Shown: positions 44,035 to 53,232, counted from the first letter of the stretch. The stretch is 64,000 bases of DNA from an uncultured Algibacter sp. (GCF_947487575.1 NZ_CANKXG010000003.1:248001-312000); one strand, 5' to 3'. The notes: a model not told the origin generated them from the sequence alone. Program-made: numbers and translations.

Positions 44035-45009
44035 ATGCACAAAGCACTACCATACAAAACTAAACAATTCTTTTTTGTACTTATTAAATTAAGTATAGTA
44101 GTTGGTGCTTTTTACTTTATCTACAATAAAATAGTTAATAATAGTGCTTTAAGTTTTTCCTATTTTATTGATTTTTTATTAAAAAACAACCTTTTTTCAA
44201 CAAAAAACATCACTTTTTTAATGATTTTAAGCATTTTTAACTGGATATTCGAAATATTAAAATGGAAAATTTTAGTGAGTTTTATTAAAAAAATCACTTT
44301 TAAAGATGCTTTAAAACAAAGTCTGGGCGCATTAACAGCTTCATTATTTACACCGAATAGAATTGCTGAATATGGTGCTAAAGCCATGTATTATATATCC
44401 AATTTTCGAAAACAAATCATGTTAGTCAATTTAATAAGTAACTTTCTTCAAATGAGTGTTACTACTATTTTAGGCGTAATTGGATTTAGTTTTTATATTT
44501 TAAAATACGACCCAGATTTAAATTATTATAAGATTGCAAGGTTTTTAGTTTTTGTAGTATTAGCAATTGTTTTACTTGGCTTAGGAATAACTAAAAGCAG
44601 ATTTACCGTAAAAGGTTTTTCTTTAGAAAAAATTAAACGTTTTATTGTAGAATATCCAAAAGCGAAATTAGCTACTGGCTTTCTGCTTTCATTAATACGA
44701 TATGCTATATTTTCTTTCCAGTTTTATTTTTTATTATTAATTTTTAAAACAGATTTAAACTACCTAGATGCCATGATTATAATTACATCTATGTATTTAT
44801 TGGCATCAATTATTCCATCGATTTTTATTTTTGATGTTGTGATAAAAGGTAGTATTGCTGTTTATTTATTTTCGTTTGCAGGTGTAAATGAATTAATTAT
44901 TCTTTGCATCATTTCTTTAATGTGGATTCTTAATTTTGTTATTCCAAGCTTGTTTGGAAGCTATTATATTCTTAGTTACAAACTCCCAAAAACTAAAGAT
45001 TTACAATGA
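44035..45009 (+). CDS. Flippase-like membrane protein (UPF0104/LPG_synthase-like)
   Basis: The 324-residue protein has about eight predicted helices with the pattern of lysylphosphatidylglycerol synthase transmembrane regions (UPF0104). Helix 1 is FFVLIKLSIVVGAFYFIYNK, and a LTASLFTPNRIAEYGAKAMY segment is typical of this group. It overlaps the glycosyltransferase gene by 4 bases. The pair probably makes or moves a glycolipid, which is inference. Confidence 0.78.
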   Translation: MHKALPYKTKQFFFVLIKLSIVVGAFYFIYNKIVNNSALSFSYFIDFLLKNNLFSTKNITFLMILSIFNWIFEILKWKILVSFIKKITFKDALKQSLGALTASLFTPNRIAEYGAKAMYYISNFRKQIMLVNLISNFLQMSVTTILGVIGFSFYILKYDPDLNYYKIARFLVFVVLAIVLLGLGITKSRFTVKGFSLEKIKRFIVEYPKAKLATGFLLSLIRYAIFSFQFYFLLLIFKTDLNYLDAMIIITSMYLLASIIPSIFIFDVVIKGSIAVYLFSFAGVNELIILCIISLMWILNFVIPSLFGSYYILSYKLPKTKDLQ

Positions 45010-46130
45010 TTTTAATAGCTCTACTGATAACACTAATTTACCTAAGCCTAATTGGAAGTTTTATTTTTGGGTTTGACAAGGTTAACACATTTAAGCTTGA
45101 GGATATACCTGCTAAAACCAAGTTTTCAATAGTTATACCATTTAGGAATGAGGCTAAAAACTTACCAGATCTATTAAAATCTATTGAAACTTTAAACTAT
45201 CCAAACCATCTTTTTGAAGTTATTTTTATTAATGATGCTTCAGAGGATAATTCCGTTGAAATTATTAAAAAAGCTTTAAATGAATCTCAAACGAATTTTT
45301 CAATAATTTCAAACGAAAGAAAAACAAATTCTCCAAAAAAAGACGCCATAACCTCAGCTATTAAAAAAGCAAAATATAATTGGATAATTACAACTGACGC
45401 CGATTGCCAGTTACCTAAATTTTGGCTAGATAGTTTTGATGAGTTTATTCAAAAAGGCAATGCCGTTTGTATTGCTGCTCCCGTAACTTATAATATTGGC
45501 AATTCCTTTTTAAATAAATTTCAAATACTAGATATGCTTAGTTTACAAGGAGCAACCATTGGAGGTTTCGGTCTCAAAAAGCCATTTTTATGCAATGGTG
45601 CAAATTTGGGATATAAAAAATCCATATTCTTTAAAGTAAATGGTTTTGAAGGCAACACCAATATTGCCAGCGGAGACGATATTTTTATATTAGAAAAAGT
45701 TAACAAACAGTATCCAGACCAACTACATTATCTAAAATGCGAAAAGGCTATTGTAAAAACACAATCGCAACCCACTTGGAGTCATTTAATATCTCAACGC
45801 ATTAGGTGGGCAGCAAAAACAAGTGCTTATAACAATTGGGTTGGCAAACTAATTGGGTTGGTTGTTTTGTTAATGAATGCCATAATTATAATTGGCTTAA
45901 TGCTAAGTCTCATTGGTATTTTAAATTTAAAAACCCTCTTTTATATTGCATTTATAAAACTTAATATCGATTTCTTTTTAATCTACAAATCAGCTTCATT
46001 TTTCAACCAAAAAGAGGGCTTTAAAAGTTATATTTTGGGATTCATAGTATATCCTTTATTTAACGTTTATGTTGCCTTCATATCTATATTTTCGGGTTAC
46101 AAATGGAAAGGACGCCGCTTTAAAAAATAA
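45006..46130 (+). CDS. Family 2 glycosyltransferase, membrane-anchored
   Basis: The 374-residue protein has an N-terminal helix, a GT2 catalytic domain with FSIVIPFRNEAKNLPDLL, VIFINDASEDNS, TTDADCQLP (the metal-binding DxD) and QRIRWAAK (the QxxRW-type motif), and two or three C-terminal helices. It transfers a sugar from a nucleotide donor to a lipid or polymer on the cytosolic face of the inner membrane. It follows the flippase-like gene with a 4-base overlap. Confidence 0.88.
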   Translation: MILIALLITLIYLSLIGSFIFGFDKVNTFKLEDIPAKTKFSIVIPFRNEAKNLPDLLKSIETLNYPNHLFEVIFINDASEDNSVEIIKKALNESQTNFSIISNERKTNSPKKDAITSAIKKAKYNWIITTDADCQLPKFWLDSFDEFIQKGNAVCIAAPVTYNIGNSFLNKFQILDMLSLQGATIGGFGLKKPFLCNGANLGYKKSIFFKVNGFEGNTNIASGDDIFILEKVNKQYPDQLHYLKCEKAIVKTQSQPTWSHLISQRIRWAAKTSAYNNWVGKLIGLVVLLMNAIIIIGLMLSLIGILNLKTLFYIAFIKLNIDFFLIYKSASFFNQKEGFKSYILGFIVYPLFNVYVAFISIFSGYKWKGRRFKK

Positions 46131-46155
46131 AGGATTTATAAAACCCTTTATTTTA

Positions 46156-46180
46156 GATTCCCGTTTTCACGGGAATGACA
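46156..46180. repeat. Short dispersed repeat, copy 2
   Basis: GATTCCCGTTTTCACGGGAA and then TGAC form an inverted repeat like that at 42781-42804. It lies between the glycosyltransferase and the Bax-inhibitor-like gene. Confidence 0.65.
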
Positions 46181-46251
46181 AATTTAATAGCAACCTCGAA
46201 ACAAATTTTGAGGAGTTTCTTTTTCAAATAAATTTAGTAGTTTTATCCCAT

Positions 46252-46986
46252 ATGGACTTATTTGGCAAAACTTCAAACCCAGCTTTCAATAACTATTTTT
46301 TTGGAAATAAAAAATCGGCAGCAAAAACCATGACGGTAACTGGCATTTTTATCAAATCCATGTTATCCATAGCCATTATTGTTATCATATCCTTCGGTAT
46401 GTGGAAGCTTCACGAAAACGGCGAACCCATTAAATGGTATTCTTTAGGCGGTATGTTATCAGCCATCGTTATTAGTATCGTTATTTCGGTTCGTCAACAT
46501 TGGGCACATATTTTAGTCCCACTTTACGCCATTGCAAAAGGCTTTTTTCTGGGCGCCATGACCGTTTATGCGCATGCACAATTTCCTAATTTGCCCTATC
46601 AAGCCATTGGTATAACCGTTGTAACATTTATCGTTATGCTACTACTTTATCAAACTCGAATTATAGTTGTTACAAAAAAATTACGAAGCGTTATTATCAC
46701 AGCTGCCACAAGCATTTTTGTTATTTATATAATTTCTTGGATATTAAGTTTTTTCGGTATTAAAGTTTTCATTTGGGGTATTTCGTGGCCAGCCATTATA
46801 TTCAATATTCTCGCAGCCATTTTTGCATCACTATCCTTACTTCTCGACTTTGATTATATAGAGCGTCACAAAAATAAGTCGCCAAAGTATAAAGAGTGGT
46901 TAGCCACATGGGGACTTCTAGTCACCCTAGTTTGGTTATATATGGAAATATTAAGATTAATGCGAAAACTAGCTATTAAGTTTTAA
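46252..46986 (+). CDS. Bax inhibitor-1/YccA-family membrane protein
   Basis: The 244-residue product begins MDLFGKTSNPAFNNYF, like other YccA-type proteins, and has seven predicted helices, for example SIAIIVIISFGMW, GFFLGAMTVYA and WATWGLLVTLVWLYMEIL. The BI-1/YccA family comprises calcium-leak or protease-modulating membrane proteins. The frame extends upstream through 46069, but those codons run through the repeat at 46156-46180 and the end of the previous gene, so ATG 46252 is chosen. Monocistronic. Confidence 0.85.
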   Translation: MDLFGKTSNPAFNNYFFGNKKSAAKTMTVTGIFIKSMLSIAIIVIISFGMWKLHENGEPIKWYSLGGMLSAIVISIVISVRQHWAHILVPLYAIAKGFFLGAMTVYAHAQFPNLPYQAIGITVVTFIVMLLLYQTRIIVVTKKLRSVIITAATSIFVIYIISWILSFFGIKVFIWGISWPAIIFNILAAIFASLSLLLDFDYIERHKNKSPKYKEWLATWGLLVTLVWLYMEILRLMRKLAIKF

Positions 46987-46989
46987 TTT

Positions 46990-47085
46990 TGGGCGTTACC
47001 CAAATGGGTCGGGCTTTCTCTACTCGCTTCCTCCTTCGTCGGCGAGCTCAAACACGCCGTTCAATCCCTAACGCAGCTATCCGCC
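46990..47085. repeat. Dispersed intergenic repeat, copy C
   Basis: GGGCGTTACCCAAATGGGTC, GGGCTTTC and TCAATCCCTAACGCAGC occur in the same order as in copy A at 27781-27868. It lies between the Bax-inhibitor gene and the lipoprotein gene stop. Confidence 0.75.
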
Positions 47086-47103
47086 AAGGCAAGTGTAAAT
47101 AAG

Positions 47104-47589
47104 CTAATTTACTTGAATAACTATTGGCAATTTAAACACTGTTGTTACGTGTTGCCCGCGTTTTATCGCTGGAAATATTTTAGGCAAGGAATCAAGACTT
47201 TTATTAAGTAAGTGCTTAATATTTGGTATTTCTAAAGTGGTAAGCGAGTCTATTTTAGCCTCAAGTAATACTAATTCACCTTCGTTAGAAACTTGAAATT
47301 TTAGCATTATAGTATCGTTAATATCCTGAGTAACAACAATACGTTCATCTAGCAAATAACTCGTAATGTTTTCAGCTATAGTTTCCTGAAAACATAATGT
47401 TCTTTCATCTTTCGAAATTGCATCATCACATTTTGAAAAACTAGGATATTCATCAACATCATTCCAATTAAAAGTTTGTAACTCTTCTTCTAAAATAGCC
47501 TCAGAAGATGTTTTTTTTACATTAAAATACTCGCAAGAAGTAAGCAATAAAATGAACATAAAAACGAAAGAATACCTCATGGATTTCAA
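47104..47589 (-). CDS. Lipoprotein with TonB-C-like domain
   Basis: The 161-residue lipoprotein (lipobox LLTSC, Cys19) carries a C-terminal segment related to the TonB-C-like repeat: YPSFSKCDDAISKDERTLC, then ITSYLLDERI and the final IKRGQHVTTVFKLPIVIQV. The same pattern appears at the end of the M56 protein (47694-49316), VPVFPGCEGLSSKEQRNC. The two were probably derived from a common ancestor. It is separated from the M56 gene by a terminator at 47641-47666. Confidence 0.75.
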   Translation of the reverse strand: MKSMRYSFVFMFILLLTSCEYFNVKKTSSEAILEEELQTFNWNDVDEYPSFSKCDDAISKDERTLCFQETIAENITSYLLDERIVVTQDINDTIMLKFQVSNEGELVLLEAKIDSLTTLEIPNIKHLLNKSLDSLPKIFPAIKRGQHVTTVFKLPIVIQVN

Positions 47590-47640
47590 CTGAAACCGAA
47601 AAGTACAATTTTTTTGTGTCCTATAAAATCTAAAAAAACA

Positions 47641-47666
47641 AAAACCGAAGTTTTAGCTTCGGTTTT
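47641..47666 (-). terminator. Terminator of the BlaI/M56 transcript
   Basis: AAAACCGAAG and CTTCGGTTTT pair around a short loop (47641-47666) with a T-rich flank. Confidence 0.82.
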
Positions 47667-47693
47667 AATTTAAATTAACAAGAATAATTAAAA

Positions 47694-49316
47694 CTAATCC
47701 TTAGCTTTTTCCTCAGCTATGGCAAAAATAATTGGTAACGAATAAGGTACATTAACTTTTTTGCCTTTATGCTCCCCTGGCTTAAATTTAGGAAGTGTCT
47801 TAATAACTCTAATAGCTTCAGTTTCTAAATCGGGGTGAGGTGCTCTAGAGCGTATATCAACAACGTCACCTTCGTTATTTATTTTAAAAATAACATTAAT
47901 GCGTTGTCTACCTTTCACTTTAATACTATCTGCTATTTTTGTGTTGAAATTTCTATTTACATGTATGGAAATATTTTTAGACATACAGTTTCTTTGTTCC
48001 TTACTTGATAAACCTTCACAGCCTGGAAAAACAGGAACTTGATCTATTATTCCAAAAGGAATATCTATATATTTTATAATGTCAGCAAAAAATGGATCGT
48101 CAAAACCATTATTGCTAGTTAAAACTAGTAGTTTTTTTAATTCTTTCTCCTCCTCATCATTTATATTCCCTTGAACTTGAATTTGCTCAAAAACAATACA
48201 TATCTTTTTGACTAGTTCAGAATCTGTCTTTTGAGAAGTGTAAGTACTTACTTCTGTAACCAAATCTGAATCAAAATTTTCTCCTTTAACGATTGCAGAT
48301 AATAATTCCAACCCTTTTTCTTCATTATCATTCAAATTACCTTGAATTCCTATTTGTTTTTTTACAGCTTTTATCTTTTCTATTAGTGGAGTTTCTTTTT
48401 CAATTTCCTTTTTAACATTATAACTCGTGTCGTTGTCATTTTTAGCTTCAATGCTTGAGGTATACACTAACATTCCAAAAACCATTGGAATTAATAGCGC
48501 ATATTTAAATAGTCTAACTTGTTTTGATTTTGATTTTTGTAACATAATGATTCGTTTTTTGATTAATGATTTTTTAAAAAATGGATTGATGAATGAAATA
48601 TTTTTAGACTCAAATACTTGAGTTAATAAATTCTGGTAATATTGATTTCTACTTTGACTTTTTACAGCTTGAGCATCTGCAATAAATTCGTGAAGCGACA
48701 TGATTCTATCTTGATACATATAAATTAAAGGGTTAAACCAAAATAGAATTCTTAATACTTCAAAAAACAATAAATCTAAGGTGTGCTTTTGCTCAACATG
48801 AACCATTTCGTGTTTTAAAATAGTCGCCCTTTCTTCCTTTTTAAGATACTCACCTAAAAAAATATAATTAAAAAAGGAAAACGCCATACTGCTCTTTAAT
48901 AAGCTAACAATAAGCAAATTACCCTCTCTTTGTTTTGGATTTTTATAAAGTAACACTAATAATTTAATTAGTTTAAAAGTGAATAAAAGTGTCGCTATAA
49001 TTATTCCTAAATAAAAGATGATCTCCCAAGACAACAATGATTTATTATCTAATAATATTGGTGATAATTGAATTGGGTTTGTTTCTGGTTGTTTAGCACC
49101 ACCAATAAAAATTTCAGGTAAATTTATAATATAGTCTTGCGAAATAATATTCTTAAAACTACTTATTTTTATAAACGGAATTATTAGTGAGAACGCTGCC
49201 GTTACTAATAAATAAGTTCTATTCCAATTAAAGAAAGTTTCTTTTTTTAAAAATACATCATAAATAATTAAAAAGAATAATTGAAATGCTATAGTTTGTA
49301 TAATATAATGTAACAT
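47694..49316 (-). CDS. BlaR1-like M56 metalloprotease with TonB-C domain
   Basis: The 540-residue protein has four or five membrane helices in its first 300 residues with the zinc protease motif ILKHEMVHVEQKH. A short helix follows (VFGMLVYTSSI), then a periplasmic region with two near-repeated pairs of helices (IGIQGNLNDNEEKGLELLS and VQGNINDEEEKELKKLLVL). The C-terminal TonB-C-like domain has FPGCEGLSSKEQRNCMSKNI. BlaR1-type proteases cleave a repressor on signal. Its gene follows blaI by one base. This kind of fusion is common in Bacteroidetes, but its signal is unknown. Confidence 0.87.
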   Translation of the reverse strand: MLHYIIQTIAFQLFFLIIYDVFLKKETFFNWNRTYLLVTAAFSLIIPFIKISSFKNIISQDYIINLPEIFIGGAKQPETNPIQLSPILLDNKSLLSWEIIFYLGIIIATLLFTFKLIKLLVLLYKNPKQREGNLLIVSLLKSSMAFSFFNYIFLGEYLKKEERATILKHEMVHVEQKHTLDLLFFEVLRILFWFNPLIYMYQDRIMSLHEFIADAQAVKSQSRNQYYQNLLTQVFESKNISFINPFFKKSLIKKRIIMLQKSKSKQVRLFKYALLIPMVFGMLVYTSSIEAKNDNDTSYNVKKEIEKETPLIEKIKAVKKQIGIQGNLNDNEEKGLELLSAIVKGENFDSDLVTEVSTYTSQKTDSELVKKICIVFEQIQVQGNINDEEEKELKKLLVLTSNNGFDDPFFADIIKYIDIPFGIIDQVPVFPGCEGLSSKEQRNCMSKNISIHVNRNFNTKIADSIKVKGRQRINVIFKINNEGDVVDIRSRAPHPDLETEAIRVIKTLPKFKPGEHKGKKVNVPYSLPIIFAIAEEKAKD

Positions 49317-49317
49317 A

Positions 49318-49680
49318 TTATGAATCTTTTTTATTAATCTCGTTTAAAACAGACTCTAAGTCTTTAATATTCATATCGTTTTTCTTCACAAAAAAGGACA
49401 CCATACTTTTAAAAGAACCTTGAAAATAATTATCAACCAGTTTATTTATAGATTGATTACTATAGTCTTGCTTTTCCATTAACGGAAAATAAACATGTCC
49501 TTTACCCTCTTTTTCATAATCAACAAAACCCTTACTTTCTAAAATCCTCACAATCGTAGAAACCGTATTATATGCAGGCTTAGGTTCTTTAAATTCTTCA
49601 ATTATTGCTTTTACATTAGCTTTCTTTAATCGCCAAAGAATTTGCATAATATCTTCTTCTGCTTTAGTAAATTGCTTCAT
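49318..49680 (-). CDS. BlaI/MecI-family transcriptional repressor
   Basis: The 120-residue repressor has a winged-helix N-terminal domain starting FTKAEEDIMQILWRLKKANV, helix-turn-helix EPKPAYNTVSTIVRIL, and GFVDYEKEGKGHVYFPL as the wing. A C-terminal dimerisation helix follows. It is co-transcribed with the M56 protease, the cleavage of which should inactivate it. Three palindromic operators (49704-49764) lie just upstream. Confidence 0.9.
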   Translation of the reverse strand: MKQFTKAEEDIMQILWRLKKANVKAIIEEFKEPKPAYNTVSTIVRILESKGFVDYEKEGKGHVYFPLMEKQDYSNQSINKLVDNYFQGSFKSMVSFFVKKNDMNIKDLESVLNEINKKDS

Positions 49681-49703
49681 AATTAATACCCATTAATTTA
49701 TTC

Positions 49704-49764
49704 AACTAAACTTTTAGTTTTACAAATATAACTAAAAAATTAGTTTGAACTAACTTTTTAGTTT
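49704..49764. promoter_or_regulatory. Three palindromic operators, presumed BlaI binding sites
   Basis: Imperfect palindromes AACTAAACTTTTAGTTT (49704), AACTAAAAAATTAGTTT (49730) and AACTAACTTTTTAGTTT (49748) share AACTAA...TTAGTTT. They lie between the blaI start (49680) and the DUF456 gene (49822), so they may control both. The link to BlaI comes from position. Confidence 0.7.
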
Positions 49765-49821
49765 AAAATGTAACATTTGGCATGATTTTTAGTCTAAACA
49801 GTATATAACTTAAACATTTTT

Positions 49822-50319
49822 ATGGATATTATTTTAATTATTATTGCTACCTTTATTATGTTTCTAGGCATTATTGGGAGTTTTCTGCCTGTTTTACCAG
49901 GACCACTTACTAGCTGGATTGGACTTTTGGTACTTCATTTTACCGATACCATTCCAATGGACAAATCATTTCTAATCATAACATTGGTCATAGCCATATT
50001 TATTTGGGTACTCGATTACATTATTCCCGCAATTGGAACAAAACGTTTTGGAGGATCAAAATATGGTATGATAGGAACCACAATTGGACTTATTGTTGGA
50101 TTAATAGCACCTATACCCGGCGGCATTATTATAGGCCCATTTATTGGAGCTTTAATAGGAGAGCTTATTAATAAGAACGATACTAAAACTGCCACAAAAG
50201 CTGCTTTTGGTTCCTTCATAGGGTTTTTAACCTCTACACTTATCAAATTTGTAGTGGCTATAATTTATCTAGGATTATTTATTGGAATTTTATGGGATTA
50301 TAGGGGTGTTTTATTTTAA
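49822..50319 (+). CDS. DUF456 membrane protein
   Basis: The 165-residue protein has five or six helices rich in glycine, with the segments GIIGSFLPVLPGPLTSWIGL and FGGSKYGMIGTTIGLIVGLI that mark DUF456. The domain is believed to have a glycine-zipper-like packing. Function is unknown. The divergent BlaI operators lie 60-120 bases upstream. Confidence 0.85.
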   Translation: MDIILIIIATFIMFLGIIGSFLPVLPGPLTSWIGLLVLHFTDTIPMDKSFLIITLVIAIFIWVLDYIIPAIGTKRFGGSKYGMIGTTIGLIVGLIAPIPGGIIIGPFIGALIGELINKNDTKTATKAAFGSFIGFLTSTLIKFVVAIIYLGLFIGILWDYRGVLF

Positions 50320-50342
50320 TTCCCATCTTCAGGGGAATGACA
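50318..50342. repeat. Short dispersed repeat, copy 3
   Basis: AATTCCCATCTTCAGGGGAA and then TGACA form an inverted repeat like the copies at 42781 and 46156. It begins within the last bases of the DUF456 gene region. Confidence 0.6.
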
Positions 50343-50400
50343 ATTTCAAATGATAAGTCTCAAAAAATCGACGAATTATTTTTCAATTTAAAAAGAAGAA

Positions 50401-50429
50401 ACCCTATGGGTCTCTCACCTCCATAGGGT
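50401..50429. terminator. Hairpin downstream of DUF456
   Basis: ACCCTATGG (50401-50409) pairs with CCATAGGGT (50421-50429) over an 11-base loop. No long T-run follows, so it may be a terminator or an RNA structure. Confidence 0.5.
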
Positions 50430-50525
50430 TCATGTAAATTGCTATTATCAACAAAAAAATTGAGGGATTAATTAATTTTTGAAGTGTTGATAAACCAAAT
50501 ATAATTAGAACTATTGTTTTTGAAC

Positions 50526-50540
50526 TACGGGAAACCCGTA
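50526..50540. promoter_or_regulatory. 15-nt palindrome TACGGG-AAA-CCCGTA
   Basis: TACGGGAAACCCGTA is a perfect inverted repeat with a three-base centre. It lies in the non-coding region between DUF456 and the response regulator gene. It is a candidate regulator site or RNA hairpin. The rest of 50343-50652 holds no gene I can support. Confidence 0.45.
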
Positions 50541-50592
50541 ACTGTTTTGCGGGGTAATGGTAGTCTTCAATAATAGTAATGGTTTTGAGCGC

Positions 50593-50633
50593 AAAAAAAA
50601 AAATGATTTTATTTGTAAAAATCATTTTTTTTT
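50593..50633 (-). terminator. Terminator of the response regulator/kinase transcript
   Basis: A long A-run with ATGATTTT (near 50600) pairs with AAAATCAT and a T-run (50617-50633). It lies 20 bases past the regulator stop. Confidence 0.78.
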
Positions 50634-50652
50634 ATTTTATGTAATATTTTAG

Positions 50653-51327
50653 CTATACAAACCCTTTTTTTCTGGCTTCATGAAGTAAAGTTTCATCTTG
50701 CCCGTCTTGAACTTCAAATATCTCCCTTAGTTGTTTCTTTCTTTTTTCAATAGCACTTAAAGAAATGTCTAAGTGCGTTGCTAAATTTTTCGTTTTTACA
50801 CCTTGTGATAATAAGTGAAGAATTTTTCTATTCTTATCATCAATAACAATATCACTAGTAATCGCTTTTCTAATATGACTATTAACTGTACCGCTATAAA
50901 ACGGCGGATTGTTAAGCACAGCTTGGAAGGCACTAGCTAATTCTCTTGATGTTAAATCACTTTTAATCATAAAACCTTCAGGATCTATGGTTTTAATAAT
51001 ATTATGAATTCTGAATGATTCGTTAAACATGGTTAATATAATAATTTTAGCATCTGGTAAAATTTTTCTAGCATATTCTGCTAAATCTTCTCCAGAACTC
51101 ATAGAACCATCAGATGATGGTGGTAAACTAATATCAACAAACAAAACATTATAAGGCGTTTCTTTATCAACTGATTTATCCATAAAGGCAACAGCTTCAT
51201 CACAGTTATTAGCGATATCTATTGTTAATTCTTGATTGTCTTTTTTTGCAAACTGTAGTGTATTTTGATAGCCTTCAATAATCATTGGGTGGTCATCAAT
51301 CATAAGTATATTTAATTTTTCAATCAT
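50653..51327 (-). CDS. NarL/LuxR-type response regulator
   Basis: The 224-residue protein has a receiver domain starting LNILMIDDHPMIIEGYQ, with the acceptor Asp in VLFVDISLPP and the Lys of GFMIKSDLT, followed by a LuxR-like helix-turn-helix region (RKILHLLSQGVKTKNLATHL, then LSAIEKRKKQLREIF). The DNA-binding region lacks the usual start of the FixJ motif but keeps the recognition helix. The kinase gene lies 14 bases upstream, so they form one two-component pair. Confidence 0.88.
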   Translation of the reverse strand: MIEKLNILMIDDHPMIIEGYQNTLQFAKKDNQELTIDIANNCDEAVAFMDKSVDKETPYNVLFVDISLPPSSDGSMSSGEDLAEYARKILPDAKIIILTMFNESFRIHNIIKTIDPEGFMIKSDLTSRELASAFQAVLNNPPFYSGTVNSHIRKAITSDIVIDDKNRKILHLLSQGVKTKNLATHLDISLSAIEKRKKQLREIFEVQDGQDETLLHEARKKGFV

Positions 51328-51341
51328 AATTTGGAGTTAGG

Positions 51342-53174
51342 TTAGGGTATTGGGGCTTCAATAATTACATTGGTGCCTAATTTTTTTTCTGAGATTATAT
51401 CTATAGTTCCATTTATTTCTTTTATTCTAGAATTGATGTTTTTTAAACCAATTCCAGACCTGACTTTATTAACATCAAATCCAGAACCATCATCAGCAAT
51501 GAATAAGCAAATTACATTTTTTTTCAGTCTAAAACTAATACTTACATGCGTTGCACTAGCATGTTTATATATATTATGGAGTGTTTCTTGAATAATTCTA
51601 TAAATATGAATTTTCTTTTTATTAGTCACAGAATCCCAAGTTATAGCATCATCATGATTTAATTCATAACTCAATTTATAAGCTATAGATTGTGTTTCAA
51701 TTAATGTTTTAATAATATCAATAAATCCAGAACCTGAAACAAAATCGGTATTTAACTCATGAGATACTTTTCTAATATCTTCTTCTATTGTTTTAAGTTC
51801 ATCAATGTATTGCTCTCTAGTTTTTATGGCCTCAGCACTATTATTCATGTTTAAGCTATCTAAACTTAGGCGGGTGCCAAATAAACGGCCTAAAACACCA
51901 TCATGAAGTTCTTCCGAAATTCTTTTCTTTTCCAATGTTCTAGCTTCCTCGATACTTTCATTTTGAGATAACATGAGGTTATAGATTTCCTCATTTGTTT
52001 CTTGTTGTTTTTGAATAAATTGTAATTCTTTATTCTTATTTCTTTGCGAAATCACAAGGTATAAGAGAAATGAAGCTAATACTAACACTATTGAAATGAT
52101 TAAAAGCCACAGACGCTCTTTAGCTATTTTAATGTTTTCTTGTTCAATTTTATTAGTTTCAAAACGTATTCTGGCGAATTTATCGCGTTTTAATCTTTCA
52201 CTTTTCTGTAAGCTATCACTTAATTTTATGTATTCTTTTAAATATTCCGTAGCAATGTCACCACTTTCAACTTTAGAGATAATTAATAATGATTTCAATA
52301 AATCATCATTATTGTATAACTCTGAAATCTCTTTTGCTTGATAAGCATAATATTTTGCAGAATCTTTTTGATTTAAATCATTATAATATTCAGCTAAATG
52401 TTGATGAATTATTATGGAGTTATACTTATCATTAATACTATCACTTATTCTTAAAGCTTTTAGATATAATCCAGGTAATTCTTCATAGTTTTTTGATAGA
52501 TATAAAGTGTTAGCATAATTACCCAAAGCTAGGACATAAACTTCGGGGTGTTCTTGAATAAGTTTTTTATTATCAAAAATTTGATTGTATTTCTTAATTG
52601 CCAAATCATAATTTCCAGAACGCCTATATACTTTTAGCATATTATTTAAAGTTAAACCTTTGCTTCTTTCAAAATCTCCCTCTAAGCTTTTCTTTAATTT
52701 CAATGATAATTCAAAATATTTTATTGCTTGATCAAACTGCTCTAGTTCGTCAAAAACAATCCCTAAGTTGTTATAAATAAAGGCTTTATATTTTACAACA
52801 TTATTACTTTTCTTCAAACTTTCTAATAAAGTAATGGCTTCAATTGATGTGGATTCACTACCTGTATAATCTTTATCATAAGTTTGACAAACTGCTATTC
52901 CATAAAGAGTTGCTGCAGTTTTAAACTTATTATTAAATTTTCTATAAACTTTCTCAGCTTTTTGAAAATAAAAGTAGGCACTATCACTAACTAGAGAGTA
53001 TCTATAAAATTCACCTATTTTATAATATTCTTCTGCAATAGAAGTCGAATCTCTAGTTTCAAAATTTTCTGTTAGACTTTTTATTGAATCTATTTTCTGT
53101 AAATTTTCATCTATTTGAGCATTTAAAAAATCAATGCTCATTATTATAATAATTAAAAGTATTCTAAATTTCAA
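51342..53174 (-). CDS. Sensor histidine kinase with TPR repeats (HisKA_3 type)
   Basis: The 610-residue membrane kinase has a signal peptide, about six tetratricopeptide repeats in a periplasmic N-terminal region (such as YGIAVCQTYDKDYTGSES, YNNLGIVFDELEQFDQAIKY and LKKSLEGDFERSKGLTLNNM), a membrane helix (LWLLIISIVLVLASFLLYLV), a coiled-coil and a HisKA_3 domain (KKRISEELHDGVLGRLFGTR). The ATPase domain carries DGSGFDVNKVRSGIGLKNI. Such kinases pair with LuxR-type regulators, here the gene at 50653-51327. Confidence 0.9.
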   Translation of the reverse strand: MKFRILLIIIIMSIDFLNAQIDENLQKIDSIKSLTENFETRDSTSIAEEYYKIGEFYRYSLVSDSAYFYFQKAEKVYRKFNNKFKTAATLYGIAVCQTYDKDYTGSESTSIEAITLLESLKKSNNVVKYKAFIYNNLGIVFDELEQFDQAIKYFELSLKLKKSLEGDFERSKGLTLNNMLKVYRRSGNYDLAIKKYNQIFDNKKLIQEHPEVYVLALGNYANTLYLSKNYEELPGLYLKALRISDSINDKYNSIIIHQHLAEYYNDLNQKDSAKYYAYQAKEISELYNNDDLLKSLLIISKVESGDIATEYLKEYIKLSDSLQKSERLKRDKFARIRFETNKIEQENIKIAKERLWLLIISIVLVLASFLLYLVISQRNKNKELQFIQKQQETNEEIYNLMLSQNESIEEARTLEKKRISEELHDGVLGRLFGTRLSLDSLNMNNSAEAIKTREQYIDELKTIEEDIRKVSHELNTDFVSGSGFIDIIKTLIETQSIAYKLSYELNHDDAITWDSVTNKKKIHIYRIIQETLHNIYKHASATHVSISFRLKKNVICLFIADDGSGFDVNKVRSGIGLKNINSRIKEINGTIDIISEKKLGTNVIIEAPIP

Positions 53175-53232
53175 TATTAGAAGAGTTGTTTATTCAAATG
53201 TATCCATAATTTTTTAATTTACATTCATAAAA

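Noticed and set aside
46069-46251. Upstream extension of the Bax-inhibitor-like gene
   Set aside because: The codons run through the previous gene's end and a short dispersed repeat (46156-46180); family members start at MDLFGKTSNP.
50404-50625. 73-codon minus-strand frame
   Set aside because: It spans the hairpin, palindrome and terminator of this non-coding region and has no recognisable features.
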